Virus record (IMG/VR): IMGVR_UViG_3300013094_000079
Coordinates: 1 to 49,906 of that record
Direction: 5' to 3' (one strand)
Length of the DNA: 49,906 nt
Origin: a virus
Under the pieces are notes generated by a model. The model had not been told where the DNA came from. It did not search any database and saw only the letters and a list, made by a program, of their open reading frames with translations. The position numbers were made by a program, and so were the translations under genes. Each line of letters opens with the position of its first letter. Position 1 is the stretch's first letter. Shown here piece by piece: positions 49,246 through 49,906 of the stretch.

Positions 49246-49275
49246 TTGACACAGCCTGAAATTGTTTGCTATACT
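49246..49275 (+). promoter_or_regulatory. Strong sigma-70 promoter in the noncoding region
   Basis: TTGACA (49246-49251), 18-base spacer, TATACT (49270-49275). Transcription would begin near 49282, directly before the three-way-junction RNA and with no start codon and ribosome site combination downstream before the terminator. Confidence 0.7.
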
Positions 49276-49281
49276 AATCGC

Positions 49282-49393
49282 ACAGCAAGGCGTGGAAACC
49301 AAGCTTAAGAGTCGTTAATGAAATCCCGACCCCGAATGGGGTGTCGTACCAAAAGTATGATTTTCCACCGGGGTTTCATTAACGGCTTTTTTT
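49282..49393 (+). ncRNA. Candidate small RNA with three-way junction and own terminator
   Basis: About 112 bases from the expected start to a T-run. Arms 49311-49328 and 49369-49386 pair over 18 bp with two G-U wobbles, the first being GTCGTTAATGAAATCCCG. Inside are hairpins ACCCC-GAAT-GGGGT (49329-49342) and TCGTAC-CAAAA-GTATGA (49344-49360), so the whole folds as a three-way junction. Seven T (49387-49393) follow the closing stem, giving an intrinsic terminator. No coding potential. It matches no RNA family I can recall. A regulatory or decoy RNA is possible; function is unknown. Confidence 0.6.
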
Positions 49394-49412
49394 ATTGTCT
49401 TTCCACTTTTAC

Positions 49413-49650
49413 TGTCGTACTCCGCACGATAGCAGTGTGCCTAAATGGGCAGCCCGGAGTAGAACATACGGCTACCAAACACCCGGTAGATCCGTCCTAG
49501 CCTGTTAGCGAGGGACTAGACAAGATACAGTGAAAGCGGTGGGACAAGCGCTGTATCGAGTGAATCGCTACCTCAATGGAATCTTGGGTTTAGCCTTTGA
49601 ATAAATCAAGTGAGCTACGCTGGAGAGGGGCAGGAAGCCAGGCTATCCAC
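49413..49650 (+). ncRNA. Candidate larger structured RNA region
   Basis: No credible gene in this stretch. Several helices can be read in order: TACTCCG (49418-49424)/CGGAGTA (49455-49461); ACGG+CTACC (49468-49476)/GGTAG (49485-49489)+CCGT (49492-49495); CTAG-CCT (49497-49503)/AGG...CTAG (49511-49519); GATACAGTG (49524-49532)/CGCTGTATC (49549-49557); TAGCCT (49591-49596)/AGGCTA (49640-49645). The loop of the third hairpin has TAGCG (49506-49510), complementary to CGCTA (49566-49570), a possible pseudoknot. Such density suggests an ornate phage RNA. It lies after the terminator of the preceding small RNA, so it needs read-through or another promoter; extent is approximate. Confidence 0.45.
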
Positions 49651-49688
49651 CCTTGGGGAACTTAAAAACGACAAATGCAACACATGGG

Positions 49689-49716
49689 TTGACTACAGAA
49701 CAATCTATTGTATACT
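49689..49716 (+). promoter_or_regulatory. Promoter for the last small gene
   Basis: TTGACT (49689-49694), 16-base spacer, TATACT (49711-49716), within CTATTGTATACT. A similar CTATTGTATTCT occurs at 48685-48696 and TTGTATACT at 49101-49109, so this may be a phage-specific promoter type. AAAAAGGAG before the ATG at 49736 completes the unit. Confidence 0.6.
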
Positions 49717-49735
49717 TCACGAAAAAGGAGAACAA

Positions 49736-49906
49736 ATGAACGAAGAATATGCTTTTCATTCACCGCATAAGCCAAATGTTAAATTCAGACTTGGTAAAGA
49801 TAGCAACATAATTTTTCACTGCCATGTACCAAAGCCGCCCAATGCTTTTCAACGATGGATGTTAAGAACATTGCTAGGAATTTATATGGAGTTAATAAAT
49901 GACTAA
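49736..49906 (+). CDS. Small conserved phage protein
   Basis: 56 residues from ATG 49736 (AAGGAG eight bases upstream) to the TAA that ends the window. The earlier in-frame ATG at 49610 would run through the promoter, so it is not used. The sequence contains AFHSPHKPNVKFRLGKD, then FHCHVPKPPNAFQRWM and LRTLLGIYMELIND. It looks like a small early protein of podoviruses; no domain or function was recognised. The two His and one Cys in FHCH could bind metal. Confidence 0.65.
   Translation: MNEEYAFHSPHKPNVKFRLGKDSNIIFHCHVPKPPNAFQRWMLRTLLGIYMELIND

Noticed and set aside
49282-49393. Phage-borne CRISPR repeat or anti-CRISPR decoy repeat
   Set aside because: The unit occurs once, has no spacer array, and does not match a repeat type I know; kept only as an unclassified RNA.
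49413-49650. Group I intron, RNase P RNA or tmRNA in the structured region
   Set aside because: GACTAGACA and AAGATACAG recall group I R and S elements, but they are adjacent instead of separated by the core, and no RNase P or tmRNA signature is present.
49610-49735. N-terminal extension of the last small gene from ATG 49610
   Set aside because: It runs through a good promoter and lacks a ribosome site, while AAGGAG lies directly before ATG 49736.
1-49906. tRNA genes, CRISPR arrays, integrase and attachment sites
   Set aside because: None was found by eye: no cloverleaf with the TTCGA arm, no regular short repeats, no recombinase motifs.

Overview
This window is part of a tailed double-stranded DNA bacteriophage genome (class Caudoviricetes), probably with a short, podovirus-like tail. 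It begins inside the large terminase gene and ends on the stop codon of a small gene. The evidence for a phage is a contiguous run of terminase, portal, scaffold, capsid, tail, lysis and ejection genes. There is no recognisable tape measure, tail sheath or tail tube gene. Instead there are short head-tail adaptor-like proteins and a run of very large internal or ejection-type proteins. The promoters look like sigma-70 sites and the ribosome binding sites are AGGAG-type, so the host is a bacterium. Similarity of several genes, judged from memory, to those of phages of aquatic Gram-negative bacteria suggests such a host, but this is inference. No integrase, repressor, tRNA, CRISPR array or DNA polymerase is visible.

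Layout. (a) 1-9961, packaging and head: terminase, a lysozyme-like protein, portal, a GroES-like co-chaperonin, scaffold, decoration-type protein and major capsid protein, then an HNH endonuclease gene between a terminator and its own promoter, and a further structural gene. (b) 10012-18428: a large structural protein, a cluster of small basic His/Lys/Gly-rich proteins of unknown role, and two adaptor-like proteins. (c) 18425-27352, tail and receptor binding: two tandem paralogous tail fibres, a repeat protein and a third fibre-like protein. (d) 27364-28936, lysis cassette: a gene that appears to need a -1 ribosomal frameshift to reach its membrane anchor, a holin-like protein and an M15-family endolysin. 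(e) 28943-44434: a large tail-hub-like protein and four large internal/ejection proteins, ending in a 2034-residue polyvalent protein with a ParB-like domain and a zinc-peptidase motif. (f) 44403-48599 on the minus strand: one compact operon of twelve small genes for recombination and DNA processing (ERF annealing protein, SSB-like protein, PD-(D/E)XK nuclease, Ref-like HNH protein, ribbon-helix-helix regulator and unknowns), driven by a near-consensus promoter. (g) 48600-49906 on the plus strand: a divergent promoter region with a perfect palindrome, a VRR-NUC nuclease gene with a strong terminator, then about 630 bases with almost no coding capacity but rich RNA secondary structure and two strong promoters, and a final small gene.

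How the parts work together. The plus-strand block builds the particle, ejects DNA and lyses the cell. The minus-strand block is probably expressed early and handles DNA ends and homologous annealing. The most unusual items are the structured noncoding region at 49103-49690, the A-run frameshift that would switch the lysis-cassette protein between soluble and membrane forms, a pseudoknot-like leader in front of the co-chaperonin gene, a short GG-hydrophobic motif recurring in about nine virion-region proteins, and a recurring beta-rich module in at least four structural proteins.
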